64,000 nucleotides of DNA, taken from contig NZ_SSWH01000010.1 of NCBI RefSeq assembly GCF_004803505.1, positions 1 to 64,000 on the forward strand, written 5' to 3'. This document shows, one piece after another, positions 24,410-34,295 of this stretch. The stretch is from Arthrobacter echini. Its GTDB lineage: Bacteria > Actinomycetota > Actinomycetes > Actinomycetales > Micrococcaceae. Made by a program: the position numbers and the translations under genes. Position 1 is the first letter of the stretch. Each line of letters opens with the position of its first letter. The notes beneath the pieces were generated by a model. The model was not told the origin of the DNA, did no database searches, and saw only the letters and a list, made by a program, of their open reading frames with translations.

Positions 24410-25993
24410 ATGGAAGCGTTGGAACTTGCCCGCTGGCAATTCGGTATCACCACGGTGTACCACTTTCTGATGGTGCCGTTGACGATCGGGCTTGGCCTGG
24501 TGGTAGCGATTATGCAGACGATGTGGGTGCGCACGGGAAAAGCGCAGTATCTGCGAATGACCAAGTTTTGGGGCAAGCTGTTTCTGATTAATTTCATCGT
24601 GGGTGTCGCGACGGGCCTGGTTCAGGAGTTTCAGTTCGGCATGGCCTGGAGTGAGTATTCCCGTTTCGTCGGCGATGTTTTTGGAGCACCGCTGGCGATG
24701 GAGTCGCTCCTTGCGTTCTTCGTGGAGTCGATTTTCTTGGGTCTGTGGATTTTCGGTTGGGATCGGTTGCCGAAGAAGCTCCACCTGGCGACGATCTGGG
24801 CCGCTAGCAGCGCGTCCATCATGTCGGCGTATTTCATCCTTGCCGCCAATTCGTGGATGCAGCATCCGGTTGGCGTTGAGATGATTGAGGGACGCCCGGT
24901 TCTGGTTGATATTTGGGCCGTGCTGACGAACAACACCCTGCTGGTGGCCTTTCCACACACTATTTTCGGCGCTTTCTCAGTCTCGGGCGGTTTCCTGCTC
25001 GGCATCAGTTGGTACCACTTGTGGAAACGCCGTCGTGATGGGATCGACACGGTTGAAGCCGACGGCAAGGTCCTTGTGGGCGACGTCGAAAGTACCGGCC
25101 GGGACAGGACGGACTATCAGGTCTGGCTCCAGTCGCTACGAATCGGCGCTGTCATTGCCATCTTTTCCTTCGCCGGTGTGGCTGTCACCGGTGATCTGCA
25201 GGCCAAGCTGATGTTCGAACAGCAGCCGATGAAGATGGCCGCCGCGGAAGCTGCCTGCCACGACGGCACCGGATTCTCCGTCCTGTCGCTGGGTAATCCG
25301 GGCTCCCAGGACTGCGATGACATCGTCGCCGTCGTCGAGGTTCCCGGCATGCTCTCGTTCATGGCCAACGGTGACTTCAACACCGAGGTCAAGGGCGTCA
25401 ATTCTCTGCTTCCCGAGTATCAGGAAAAGTTCGGCACCAACCTGCCCGATGATCCGATCTACGGCGAACGTGCCGGCAGCGAGATTGACTACGTTCCGGT
25501 CATGGAGGTCACCTATTGGGGTTTCCGGATCATGATTACCTTCGGTGTACTGGCTGCCTGCGCCGCCGCCGTCGCATTGTTGATCGTGCGCAAGGGAGCG
25601 GTGCCGGAGTCGAAGTGGCTGATGCGCCTGGCCGTCTTCGGCATCCTGGCTCCGTTCGGCGCGAACGCCGCCGGCTGGATCTTCACGGAAATGGGCCGCC
25701 AGCCCTTCGTGGTCGCTCCGAACCCGGATCCGAACGGCATCGACAACGTTTTCATGTTCACGGCCGCCGCGGTGTCTCCGGGCGTCTCGGTGGGCGAACT
25801 GGCGGCATCGCTGATCACTTTCACCGCCATCTACGGAATCCTGCTGGTGGTAGAGGTCAGGATGCTGTTCACCTATGTCCGCGGCGGGGTGCCCTCGGCC
25901 ATGCCCGAACTGCTGCATAACCACAACGGCAGGGACGACGACGGTGCTTCCGACGGGAAGGATGAGGGCGATGTGCTGGCCTTCGCCTACTGA
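24410..25993 (+). CDS. cydA: Cytochrome bd oxidase subunit I
   Basis: 527 residues from MEALELARWQFGITTVYHFL; the conserved first helix carries the heme b595 His ligand. Further marks are NSWMQHPVG (heme b558 His) and AGWIFTEMGRQPFVV (conserved GRQP motif). Nine membrane helices are expected; the periplasmic Q-loop lies after LMFEQQPMKMAAAEAACHD. Subunit I oxidises menaquinol and binds all three hemes. Start: ATG with GAGGGG upstream, giving the family's usual N terminus; an in-frame ATG at 24371 would add 13 residues. First gene of cydA-cydB-cydDC. Confidence 0.95.
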   Translation: MEALELARWQFGITTVYHFLMVPLTIGLGLVVAIMQTMWVRTGKAQYLRMTKFWGKLFLINFIVGVATGLVQEFQFGMAWSEYSRFVGDVFGAPLAMESLLAFFVESIFLGLWIFGWDRLPKKLHLATIWAASSASIMSAYFILAANSWMQHPVGVEMIEGRPVLVDIWAVLTNNTLLVAFPHTIFGAFSVSGGFLLGISWYHLWKRRRDGIDTVEADGKVLVGDVESTGRDRTDYQVWLQSLRIGAVIAIFSFAGVAVTGDLQAKLMFEQQPMKMAAAEAACHDGTGFSVLSLGNPGSQDCDDIVAVVEVPGMLSFMANGDFNTEVKGVNSLLPEYQEKFGTNLPDDPIYGERAGSEIDYVPVMEVTYWGFRIMITFGVLAACAAAVALLIVRKGAVPESKWLMRLAVFGILAPFGANAAGWIFTEMGRQPFVVAPNPDPNGIDNVFMFTAAAVSPGVSVGELAASLITFTAIYGILLVVEVRMLFTYVRGGVPSAMPELLHNHNGRDDDGASDGKDEGDVLAFAY

Positions 25994-26046
25994 GATGAGA
26001 ACACCCGCAGCGACCGCTACGCACCTCGAACACCGGGAGAACTGAG

Positions 26047-27066
26047 TTGGAATTCCTGCCCACGCTGTGGTTTGTGATTATTGCCTACCTATGGACCGGC
26101 TACCTGATGCTGGAAGGTTTCGACCTCGGCGTCGGCATGCTGATGAAGTTGACAGCCCGGAGCAATCAGGAACGGCGGGTACTGCTCAACACTGTCGGAC
26201 CCGTGTGGGACGGTAACGAGGTGTGGCTAATCACTGCCGGGGCCGCGACGTTCGCGGCCTTTCCGCTCTGGTACGCGTCCCTGTTCTCCACGTTGTACCT
26301 GCCCCTGCTGCTGGTGTTGGTCGGGCTGATATTCCGGGCCGTCGCGTTCGAGTATCGCGGGAAGGTGGACTCTGATTCCTGGCGGAATCGTTGGGATTGG
26401 GCCATCGCGCTGGGGTCCTTCGTCTCCGCTTTCGGCGTCGGTGCTACCCTCGCGCTGACCACGACCGGCCTGCCGATCAACGCCAACGGCGACCGGGAAG
26501 GCGGTGCCTTTGCCTGGCTGAACGGCTACGCGTTGCTGGGCGGCTCCGCCGTCGTACTGTTCTGCCTCATTCACGCCTCGGCGTTTTTGGTGCTCAAGAC
26601 CGACGGTGACATCCGTGCCCGTTACCGAGGGCTGCTGCTGCAGTACCTACCGGTGGGGCTGTTGCCCATGGGGGGCTGGGCCATCACAGTGCACCTGAGC
26701 GGTGGCAAGCCGCTCACCTGGCTGACCCTGGCAATTGCGGTCGCGGGTGCTATTTTTGCGTGGGTGATGGCCGCCCGGGAACGGGACGGGCTGAGCTTCC
26801 TTGGGATGGCCGTTTTCCTCACTGCGGGCACCACCACCATCTTCACTTCCATTTTTCCGGTGGTGTTGCCCTCGACGCTGGACCCCGCGTTCAACCTGAC
26901 CGCAGCAAACGCATCCTCGTCGGATTACACGCTTTCGGTGATGAGCGTGGTCGGGTTGATCGGCCTGCCGGCAGTACTTCTTTATCAGGGCTGGACCTAT
27001 TGGGTTTTCCGCCAGCGCGTGCGCGGTGATCGGATTCCCCAGGCCCACTCGGTGACCATCCAGTGA
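26047..27066 (+). CDS. cydB: Cytochrome bd oxidase subunit II
   Basis: 339 residues, TTG start with GGGAG about 6 nt upstream, 53 bp after cydA. Typical CydB: WFVIIAYLWTGYLMLEGFDL GVG at the N terminus, NTVGPVWDGNEVWLI, YASLFSTLYLPLLLVLV, and FTSIFPVVLPST near the end; eight to nine membrane helices. It forms the heterodimer with CydA. The stop overlaps the cydDC start. Confidence 0.95.
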   Translation: MEFLPTLWFVIIAYLWTGYLMLEGFDLGVGMLMKLTARSNQERRVLLNTVGPVWDGNEVWLITAGAATFAAFPLWYASLFSTLYLPLLLVLVGLIFRAVAFEYRGKVDSDSWRNRWDWAIALGSFVSAFGVGATLALTTTGLPINANGDREGGAFAWLNGYALLGGSAVVLFCLIHASAFLVLKTDGDIRARYRGLLLQYLPVGLLPMGGWAITVHLSGGKPLTWLTLAIAVAGAIFAWVMAARERDGLSFLGMAVFLTAGTTTIFTSIFPVVLPSTLDPAFNLTAANASSSDYTLSVMSVVGLIGLPAVLLYQGWTYWVFRQRVRGDRIPQAHSVTIQ

Positions 27067-30000
27067 AACCCGCCCTGCCGGTCAGCATGGCCAGCAAGCG
27101 CGCCCTGTATCTCCTCGGCCTGCTCGTCGCCGGTAAGGCCGTCGGACTTGTCCTGATAGCCCAGGCCGTCGCATCCGGGATCGCGTCGCTGGCTGCCGGG
27201 CAGCTGGACTGGCCGTCGCTACTGGTTGAAGGTGTCGGAGGGGCGGTCCTTCGCTCGGTGGCCATCTGGGGCCAGGAATCTGTTGCGCAACGGGCAGCGG
27301 CTGGAGTGAAGGAGGAACTGCGCGGTTCTGTCGTTACCCGGGTCATGGACGACGGCGGCACGGCGGCCGGTCACGGTACCGGTGCCTTGAGCGTGCTGGT
27401 CACCCGGGGGCTGGACGGGCTGGATAATTACTACTCGAAATACCTTCCGGCGCTGGTGTCCTGCGCTGTCGTTCCGTTGCTGGTTGGTGTTCGCATCCTG
27501 GCCGCGGATTGGATCACGGCATTGATTATCGTGCTGACCGTGCCGCTGGTGCCGGTGTTCATGATCCTCATCGGGCTCCATACCCAGGACAAGGCGCGGC
27601 AGGCATCGGCGTCGTTGAACCGGCTGTCCGACCATCTGCTCGAGCTGGCCCGCGGGCTGCCGGTGCTGGTGGGGCTGGGCCGGGCCAGCGCCCAGACCCG
27701 AGCGCTGCGCGACGTCGCGGAACAGTACCGTTCCCGCACCATGGAGACACTGAAAGTGGCGTTCTTATCCTCACTGGCGTTGGAATTGATCGCCACCATT
27801 TCGATTGCTGTCGTGGCAGTGTTCATCGGCATCCGGCTGCTCAACGGTGACATGAGCCTGGAACTCGGACTGCTGGCGTTGATCCTGGCACCGGAGTGCT
27901 ACCAGCCGCTGCGCGATCTGGGAGCGGCCCACCACGCCAGTGAAGACGGCCTGGATGCGCTGGAACGGGCCCGCCAGGTGACCAGCGCGCCCCCGGTGCG
28001 CAGACTGCTGGCCGATGAAGGCCGGACAGAGCAGAGACGGACGATGGCCGTCCGCGGATTAACAATCGGTTATGAGGGTCGCGACGGCGACGTCGTGGAG
28101 AATCTGGACTTTACCGTCGCGGCGGGAACAATTGCCGCCCTGTCCGGGCCGAGCGGCAGCGGTAAAACCTCAGTGCTAGAAGTACTGGCCGGGCTCCGGG
28201 GCCATGGATCGGCCACCCGCGCCCGCGGCACCATCACCGGGATCGATTCGAGCACGATCGCCTGGATTCCCCAGCATCCTGTTCTTACTGCCGAAACGGT
28301 GGCCGAAGAGATTGGACTTTACTCGGGATTGGGGAGTGGCGCCGAGCGCCGGGACGCTGCCCGGCGGGCGCTGGCACAGGTGGAATCGGCCCATCTGCTC
28401 GATGCGAACAGTGGAGAGCTTAGTCCCGGCGAGCTGCGCCGTGTTGCCGTGGCCAGGGCGCTGGCCAGAATTGAAAACACGGAGGTGACACTGCTCCTGG
28501 CCGACGAGCCGACCACGCACCTGGATGACTTCAGTGCCCGCGCCATTGAAGCAGCGCTCTCGCGACTGCGCGGGCGCGTCACGGTGGTGCTCGTGGCCCA
28601 TAATCCCGAAACTGCGGCCCTGGCCGACCAGGTCATTAAGGCCAACGGACGCTCCGTTGATGCATCGGACAATATGTTACTGACAGCCGCGCCAGCGCAC
28701 AGCGGAACGATTGCCGCCACCGGGGACCCTGGACCCGGCGATGCCGGGCAACCGATGTCTCCAGGGGACAAGGGAGAGCCGTCCGTCCGGCAGTCTTTGG
28801 GGCGGAACGTGGCCATGTTGCGGCCGTGGAGCACGCGGTTCATGGCCGCATTGTTCCTAGGCACCGGTGCCGCCCTGTTCGCTGCGGCATTGACCGCACT
28901 GTCGGGTTGGCTGATTGTGCGGGCTGCTGAGCAGATTCCGATTCTGTACCTGTTGACCGCGATTGTGGGGGTGCGCTTCTTCGGTGTTGGCCGCTCGGTG
29001 CTGCGCTACTGTGAGCGGCTGCGCCTGCACGAGGCCGTCTTTGAAAGCACCAACGCATTGCGCTTGAGGCTGTGGAATGGGCTGCTGCAGCGTCCGGCCG
29101 CCTGGCGGAGGCTGGCCCGCGGCGGCGGGGTGCTGGAGAAGTTGGTGGGTGACGTCGATGAACTGCGCGACCTCGCTCCACGGGCCGTATTTGCCCCGCT
29201 GGTTGGCATCCTGACCGCTATTGCAGCTTTAGTCACCACGGCGCTGTTGCTTCCTGCAGGATTCCTTTGGCAACTGGCGGTGGCTGCGGTGTGCCTGGTG
29301 GCGGCCCCCGGGCTTGCCCTGGCCGCCGATAGGACGGCCCGGCGCAGCAGCGTGGGCTTGAAAGCGCGAATGTTGAACGCTACGTCGCGGATGTTGACGG
29401 CGGCTCGGGACCTGACCGCCAATAGGGCAGCAGAGGCCGTCCGTGCCGACGTCGGCCGGCTCGACGAAGCCATGACCGCCAGATTGCAGCGCAGTGCGTG
29501 GGCACAAGGACTGGCCAACGCACTGACCGCTCTGGCATGCTCGCTGGGCGCCCTCGTGATGCTCGCTTCCGCTGACGGGGTGCGTCCCGCTGTGGCCGCC
29601 GTCGTCATCCTTCTGCAGCTGGCCCTGATTGAGCCATTTACCGCCGTCAATACAGCCGTGCAGCAGTTCTCGGCCTGGAGAGCTCTCGGGGATCGGGTAC
29701 TACCGGAACTGGGCACCCCCGGTCTCCACTCGGAAGAGGCACCATCTTCGACACCGGTCGAGACCATAGAGCTCCGCGACGCCAGTTACAGCTATCCGGG
29801 ACAAAGCTCCACGGTGTTTTCCTCGCTCTCGCTACAGCTCAGACGTGGAGAATGGCTGGCCGTGACCGGGCCCTCCGGCAGTGGAAAATCCACCCTGCTC
29901 GGTGTCCTGCTCGGCTTCCTGCCTCTCGTGCATGGGAACTACCTCATCAACGGCCAACCGGCAGAAACCGGCGTAGCTCCACGGATCGCATGGTGCCCGC

Positions 30001-30392
30001 AGGAGGCGCACCTATTCCAGTCCAGCATCCGTGCCAATCTGGTCCTGGCCCGCAGTGCGGAAGATCCACCGAAGGACTACGAACTCCACCTCGCGCTGGA
30101 GCGGGCAGGCCTCGGAAACTTTGTCCGAGCGCTCCCTGATGGCCTGGAAACAAAAATCGGGCCCGGCGGAACCCGGCTCTCCGGAGGCCAGCGCCAGCGG
30201 CTCGCTGTGGCCCGAGCACTGCTCACAGAGGCCGACGTCGTACTCCTTGACGAGCCAACCGCCCACCTTGACCGAGTGGCCGCACAACAACTGCTCACCG
30301 ATCTGCGCCACGGCCTAACCAGCAAACTGGTAGTGGTGGTGACCCACAACCCCGATGATGCCACCGTGTGCGATTTCCAACTGGAACTTTGA
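27063..30392 (+). CDS. cydDC: Fused thiol exporter CydDC (ABC transporter)
   Basis: 1109 residues: two complete ABC half-transporters in one chain. CydD half (1-~560): membrane domain, Walker A SGPSGSGKTSVLEVLAGL, signature LSPGELRRVAVARAL, Walker B LLLADEPTTHLDD. CydC half (~590-1109): second membrane domain (WSTRFMAALFLGTGAALFAA), Walker A TGPSGSGKSTLLGVLLGF, signature LSGGQRQRLAVARAL, Walker B VVLLDEPTAHLD. CydDC exports cysteine/glutathione-type thiols or handles heme during bd oxidase assembly. Fusion is known in some actinobacteria, others have separate genes. GTG start overlaps the cydB stop; IS256 copy C begins about 23 bp after the stop. Confidence 0.94.
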   Translation: MKPALPVSMASKRALYLLGLLVAGKAVGLVLIAQAVASGIASLAAGQLDWPSLLVEGVGGAVLRSVAIWGQESVAQRAAAGVKEELRGSVVTRVMDDGGTAAGHGTGALSVLVTRGLDGLDNYYSKYLPALVSCAVVPLLVGVRILAADWITALIIVLTVPLVPVFMILIGLHTQDKARQASASLNRLSDHLLELARGLPVLVGLGRASAQTRALRDVAEQYRSRTMETLKVAFLSSLALELIATISIAVVAVFIGIRLLNGDMSLELGLLALILAPECYQPLRDLGAAHHASEDGLDALERARQVTSAPPVRRLLADEGRTEQRRTMAVRGLTIGYEGRDGDVVENLDFTVAAGTIAALSGPSGSGKTSVLEVLAGLRGHGSATRARGTITGIDSSTIAWIPQHPVLTAETVAEEIGLYSGLGSGAERRDAARRALAQVESAHLLDANSGELSPGELRRVAVARALARIENTEVTLLLADEPTTHLDDFSARAIEAALSRLRGRVTVVLVAHNPETAALADQVIKANGRSVDASDNMLLTAAPAHSGTIAATGDPGPGDAGQPMSPGDKGEPSVRQSLGRNVAMLRPWSTRFMAALFLGTGAALFAAALTALSGWLIVRAAEQIPILYLLTAIVGVRFFGVGRSVLRYCERLRLHEAVFESTNALRLRLWNGLLQRPAAWRRLARGGGVLEKLVGDVDELRDLAPRAVFAPLVGILTAIAALVTTALLLPAGFLWQLAVAAVCLVAAPGLALAADRTARRSSVGLKARMLNATSRMLTAARDLTANRAAEAVRADVGRLDEAMTARLQRSAWAQGLANALTALACSLGALVMLASADGVRPAVAAVVILLQLALIEPFTAVNTAVQQFSAWRALGDRVLPELGTPGLHSEEAPSSTPVETIELRDASYSYPGQSSTVFSSLSLQLRRGEWLAVTGPSGSGKSTLLGVLLGFLPLVHGNYLINGQPAETGVAPRIAWCPQEAHLFQSSIRANLVLARSAEDPPKDYELHLALERAGLGNFVRALPDGLETKIGPGGTRLSGGQRQRLAVARALLTEADVVLLDEPTAHLDRVAAQQLLTDLRHGLTSKLVVVVTHNPDDATVCDFQLEL

Positions 30393-30408
30393 CGGCTCTT
30401 CACGAACG

Positions 30409-31835
30409 AGGGATGGGGGACTGTCCTGAATTCGGTGTTTCTGGCCTGACACGTCGGGCGTGAGTCTGGCGGGGAAGGTGCCGTGATGACGACACTGGAT
30501 GCTGTGAAGAGAAACAAGCCGGAGCTCTCTGCGGAGGAGCTAGCTGCTAAGGAACTGGTCCGGATGGCGGCCGAGCGGGGCCTGTCCCTGACCGGTCCCG
30601 ATGGGCTGTTAAAGCAGTTCACGAAAACGGTCCTCGAGACGGCGCTGAACGAGGAAATGACCGAGCATGTCGGTCATGAGAAACACCACGCTGAACCCGA
30701 TCGTGGGACCTCGAATGTCCGGAACGGGTCCCGGTCGAAAACGGTCCTGACCGAGGCGACGGGGCATGTCGAGATTGACGTTCCGAGGGACCGGGATGGG
30801 ACGTTTGAGCCGGTTATCGTGAAGAAGCATCAACGCCGCCTCACCGGCGTCGATGAGATGGTCCTGTCCCTCTATGCCCACGGGCTGACGACCGGGGAGA
30901 TCAGTGCGCACTTCGCGCAGATCTATGGAGCGCAGGTCTCAAAGGAGACGATCTCGAGGATCACCGACAAGGTATCCGAGGAGATGGCGAGCTGGGCGAA
31001 TCGTCCTCTCGATAGCGTCTACGCGGCGATCTTCATCGTCCCCCACTTCGTGGGAGGTGCCCCCATCGATCGTGGTCAAGATCCGCGACGGTCAGGTCGC
31101 GAATCGACCCATCTATGCCGCGATCGGGGTCTCCCTGGAGGGCGAGAAGGACGTGCTGGGCTTGTGGGCTGGGACCGGTGGTGAGGGGGCGAAGTTCTGG
31201 ATGGGCGTCCTGACTGACATCAAAAACCGCGGTGTTCAGGACACGTTCTTCCTCGTCTGCGATGGCCTCAAAGGTCTGCCGGAAGTCGTGTCGAACGTGT
31301 GGCCCCTCACCACCGTTCAAACCTGCATCATCCATCTGATCCGCAACACGTTCCGGCTCGCGTCGAAGAAGGACTGGGACGCCCTCAAGAAAGACGTCCG
31401 CCCGATCTACACGGCCCCGAACGCGGCCGCAGCAGAAATGGCACTGGAGGAGCTCAAGGAGAAATGGGGCCGGCAGTACGGGGCGATCATCCGGTTGTGG
31501 GAGAACGCGTGGGAAGAGTTCACACCCTTCCTCTCCTACGACGTTGAGATCCGTACCGTGATCTGCTCCACGAACGCGATCGAGTCCCTCAACGCGCGCT
31601 ACCGGTGGGCCGTGAGAGCCAGGGGACACTTTCCAACCGAGGCCGCCGCGCTCAAGTGCCTCTACCTGGTGACCCGGTCCCTTGACCCGACAGGTGCGGG
31701 CAGGACACGCTGGACAGTGCGGTGGAAGCCGGCCTTGAACGCGTTCGCGATCACCTTCGCCGACCGCTGGCCAGCAGCCGAAACCTACTAACCAAAAATG
31801 CCGGAAACACCGAAAACGTTACAGACCCAGGGATG
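30409..31835 (+). mobile_element. IS256-family element, copy C, with target duplication
   Basis: About 1.41 kb (30416-31828). Ends match imperfectly: left GGGGACTGTCCTGAATTCGG, right complement GGGTCTGTAACGTTTTCGG. Direct repeats agggatg at 30409-30415 and 31829-31835 fit the 8-9 bp duplication of the family, so the insertion is fairly recent. Confidence 0.8.
30486..31791 (+). pseudogene. IS256-family transposase, copy C (single frameshift)
   Basis: The N-terminal part (MTTLDAVKRNKPELSAEELA to SEEMASWANRPLDSVYAAIF) is in one frame and the C-terminal part (VVKIRDGQVANRPIYAAIGV to FADRWPAAETY) in another. The break is at a run of five C near 31040, inside the same small insertion seen in copy A (FIVP...SWEVPPS-IVVK). 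Copy A has four C here and stays in frame. The insertion replaces the first catalytic Asp (normally FIDAI), while CDGLKG and CSTNAIESLNARY are intact. Unless the insertion is bypassed or removed, no active enzyme is made. Confidence 0.85.
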
Positions 31836-31847
31836 CTCCTATATTCG

Positions 31848-32636
31848 TCAAGCGGCGGATTGAACCGTTGCCTGCTGTTCGAGGAGGGCCCGGTAGACGC
31901 TTAGGAACTCGCGATCGTTGAGGAGGCTTCTCTCGGCGCAGGAGCGCTTGGCGATGCTGCATCCCATGGTGTCTGCGGCTTGGGTGAGTGTGTAACCGGA
32001 TTGGAGCCGCAACTGGCGCAGCTGGGCGGGGTCGATGTATGCAGGAGGGGTTGTGAGCAGGTGGTAGATCTCTCGGGCGATTGCTCGTTTGAGGCACCGC
32101 AGGATGTCTTTGGGTGATTTGCCTTCGCTCCTGCGCTTGGCTGCGTACGCACGAGTCCTCGGGCAGACGTGGAGGCGCACGAGTTGCGTCCCGCATAGTG
32201 GTGTAGCGGTTGCTGGGTTCGTCGTGGTGGTGGACATGAAAGCGGTCACCGCGTGATCCTTCGAGGACACTCTCACATCACACTCGAAAGGCATCATCAC
32301 GATGACCGGTTCGAAGGACCCCTCACGGTCTCGGAGCACCTCGATCCCCACGGGGCCGATCTCGGTGAGCGCGGTCTTCGGTCTCGTGCCGTTACGCACG
32401 TTCTCCGCGATCGGCACCTCAACATGCTCATAGCCCAGGTGCTCCGTCGGTTCCGCCTCGAGCGCTGTCCCCAGCACATTCTTCGTCAGCTGGTTCAGCA
32501 GCCCACCGGGGCCGAGCAGGCTCACAACCCGTTCCCTGTCCTGGACGAGCTGTCGCTCGGCGAGTTGTTTCTGATCAATGATCTTCCCGGTCACAGAATC
32601 AATCATCGCCTCTGTTACCTCGGTCGTGTCAGTCAC
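31848..32636 (-). pseudogene. Chimeric IS256 N terminus / IS110 C terminus reading frame
   Basis: One open minus-strand frame joins two families. From about 32636 to 32305 it reads an IS256 type B N terminus (EVTEAMIDSVTGKIIDQKQL; LTKNVLGTALEAEPTEHLGY; GSFEPVIV). Then comes ~100 nt of another repeat (see 32196-32305), and from about 32190 an IS110 C terminus: CPRTRAYAAKRRSEGKSPKD and CLKRAIAREIYHLLT. The IS256 inverted repeat is at 32655-32695. The frame is open further upstream to 32777, but that part lies outside the IS. Neither catalytic domain is complete. Confidence 0.7.
32196..32305. repeat. ~110-bp IS-end-like repeat, copy 1
   Basis: Shares about three quarters of its bases with 48583-48702: gtggtgtagcg at one side, CGGTCACCG in the middle, CTCGAAAGGCATC and CACGATGACCG at the other side. 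The cgctacaccac end also appears at 50255-50265 after the chimeric transposase. It marks the joins in both IS chimeras. Confidence 0.65.
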
Positions 32637-32843
32637 GGCCGTCCTCCTTTCGGATCGGACCGGACGCTCACACACCGTTTTTCTTACAGTACCGAACGGA
32701 GCGATCAGGACCTGTCCGTTTCTGCCGAACCGTTCGGCACCCATCCTGCGCTGCGCCTGAGTATCTCGGATGCGCAACGGATCTGGGTCCGACGGCCCTT
32801 AGATGCGGTCGCCTGCTGAACAAGACCGCTGCCTGTCCTGCGC

Positions 32844-33833
32844 TTAGCAGTGGTCGTGGCGGCCTGTGGCTGGCTCGAGTTGCAGGGTGGAGTGTCGGAT
32901 GTCGAAATGCTCGCTGATACAGGAGTTGAGCTCGGCGAGGATTTTTTCGGCGCGGCCGCTGGAGAAGGCATCAGTGTCGAGCTGTACGTGCGCGGTCAGT
33001 GCCGGCAGGCCCGAGGTGATCGTCCAGGCGTGCAGGTCGTCCACGAGGACGACCCCGGGTACTTCCTCCATATGGCGGCGTACCTCGGCGAGATCGGTTT
33101 CCTCCGGCGTCGACTCCAGGAGCACCAGAACGACCGCCTTGAGGAGGCTGTAAGCGCGGGGGAGGATCAGGATTCCGATAGCGATGCTTGCCAGGCCGTC
33201 GGCGCGTGCGAACCCGGTGAACTGGATGACGAGTGCTGCGACGATCACAGCAATCGATCCGAGCATGTCGCCCAGGACCTCGAGGTACGCGCCACGGACG
33301 TTGAGGCTTTCCTTCTGCCCGCCCATGAGCAGCCGCAGGGCAACGAAGTTCGCGATCAGCCCCAGAGCCGCCGCGATCAGCATGATGGGGGCTTCGACCT
33401 CAACCGGTGCAAGGAAGCGCTTCGTTCCTTCGACCAGCATCAGGACGCCGATGACACCGACGACGAGGCCGTTGAGGAGGGCGGCGAGGACCTCCACCCT
33501 CTTCCACCCGAAGGTGCGGCGTTCCGTTGCCGGACGCGCCGATAGCCAGGTGGCGAAGATGGCGATAGCGAGGCCGAAGGAGTCGCTGAGCATGTGACCG
33601 GCGTCAGCTAACAGGGCCAGGGACCCGGACACCACGGCGCCGATCACCTCGATCAGCATGACCGAAAGAGTGATGGCCAAGGCAGCTACGAGCCGGCCCC
33701 GATGGGCGCCTCCCGCTGTCAGGCCATGGGAGTGTCCATGCCCGCCGCCGGCACTCTTACCGCCGCTGCCAGCAACACCCCGGTCATCGTCGTCACCGGC
33801 ATGGCCGGACTGACTGCCATGTCCGGCGCTCAC
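32844..33833 (-). CDS. CDF-family cation exporter (CzcD/ZitB type)
   Basis: 329 residues. A His-rich N terminus (GGGHGHSHGLTAGG) is followed by six membrane segments with metal-site motifs in TM2 (ALLADAGHMLSDSFGL: HxxxD) and TM5 (AYLEVLGDMLGS). C-terminal cytoplasmic domain 215-329 ends EPATGRHDHC. CDF proteins exchange Zn2+, Cd2+ or Co2+ for protons. The start overlaps the upstream ArsR-type gene by 4 bp, giving a regulator-exporter operon; the regulator lacks Cys sites, which favours Zn. Confidence 0.92.
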   Translation of the reverse strand: MSAGHGSQSGHAGDDDDRGVAGSGGKSAGGGHGHSHGLTAGGAHRGRLVAALAITLSVMLIEVIGAVVSGSLALLADAGHMLSDSFGLAIAIFATWLSARPATERRTFGWKRVEVLAALLNGLVVGVIGVLMLVEGTKRFLAPVEVEAPIMLIAAALGLIANFVALRLLMGGQKESLNVRGAYLEVLGDMLGSIAVIVAALVIQFTGFARADGLASIAIGILILPRAYSLLKAVVLVLLESTPEETDLAEVRRHMEEVPGVVLVDDLHAWTITSGLPALTAHVQLDTDAFSSGRAEKILAELNSCISEHFDIRHSTLQLEPATGRHDHC

Positions 33834-34249
33834 GCCGACACCACAGGACCCTTGAGAGCGGCTTCTCCTGTCGAACGGCGCCCCATGGACCCCGTATCCC
33901 CGATAGGTGTCAGCGGGGTGTCGTTGTGGTGACCCTGGTGGGCGGGGTCCTGCTCTCCCGGGGTGACGAGGCGTTCACCGGCGTGCAGGAGATCATCGAG
34001 GCCGGGGTGGGCCAGCCGGTACAGGGTTGCTCGCCCGTCGGGAGTCGCCGCGACCAACCCCGCGACTTTGAGCAGTGCCAGATGTGCCGAAACGGTCGAT
34101 TGAGATAGACCGAGATGCGCCGAAAGCTCACCGACCCGATGCGGGCCGTCGGCTAGGCAGTGGATCAGTGTCAGCCGGGAAGGCTCTGACAGGGCCCGGA
34201 AGATGCGGGCTACATCCTCGTGTTGGTGCAGCTCATAATTGATCGCCAT
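33830..34249 (-). CDS. ArsR/SmtB-family metal-responsive repressor
   Basis: 139 residues; winged HTH at about 20-95 (ARIFRALSEPSRLTLIHCLA; ELSAHLGLSQSTVSAHLALL with the recognition helix). There is no Cys cluster in the alpha-3 region; the tail holds several His/Asp/Glu (HAGERLV, QDPAHQGHHND), consistent with a Zn-type alpha-5 or tail site. It overlaps and presumably controls the CDF gene. The ATG has no Shine-Dalgarno site; a -10 box sits 7-12 nt upstream, pointing to leaderless translation. Confidence 0.88.
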   Translation of the reverse strand: MAINYELHQHEDVARIFRALSEPSRLTLIHCLADGPHRVGELSAHLGLSQSTVSAHLALLKVAGLVAATPDGRATLYRLAHPGLDDLLHAGERLVTPGEQDPAHQGHHNDTPLTPIGDTGSMGRRSTGEAALKGPVVSA

Positions 34250-34284
34250 ATAACGTTTATATCGTTAAGCGACGATGATAACAA
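34250..34284 (-). promoter_or_regulatory. Leaderless promoter with overlapping palindromic operator
   Basis: On the minus strand TTGTTA (-35) and TATAAA (-10) are separated by exactly 17 bp, and the -10 box ends 6 nt before the ATG at 34249, so transcription would begin at or near the A of the start codon. A dyad, TAACGATATAAACGTTA (34251-34267), covers the -10 box and would block RNA polymerase when the ArsR-type repressor is bound. Confidence 0.7.
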
Positions 34285-34295
34285 ACTAGGTTCCG

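Noticed and set aside
30904-31184. Separate protein starting at 30904
   Set aside because: Its first ~45 residues are an out-of-frame read of the IS256 N-terminal half; the real content is the frameshifted transposase.
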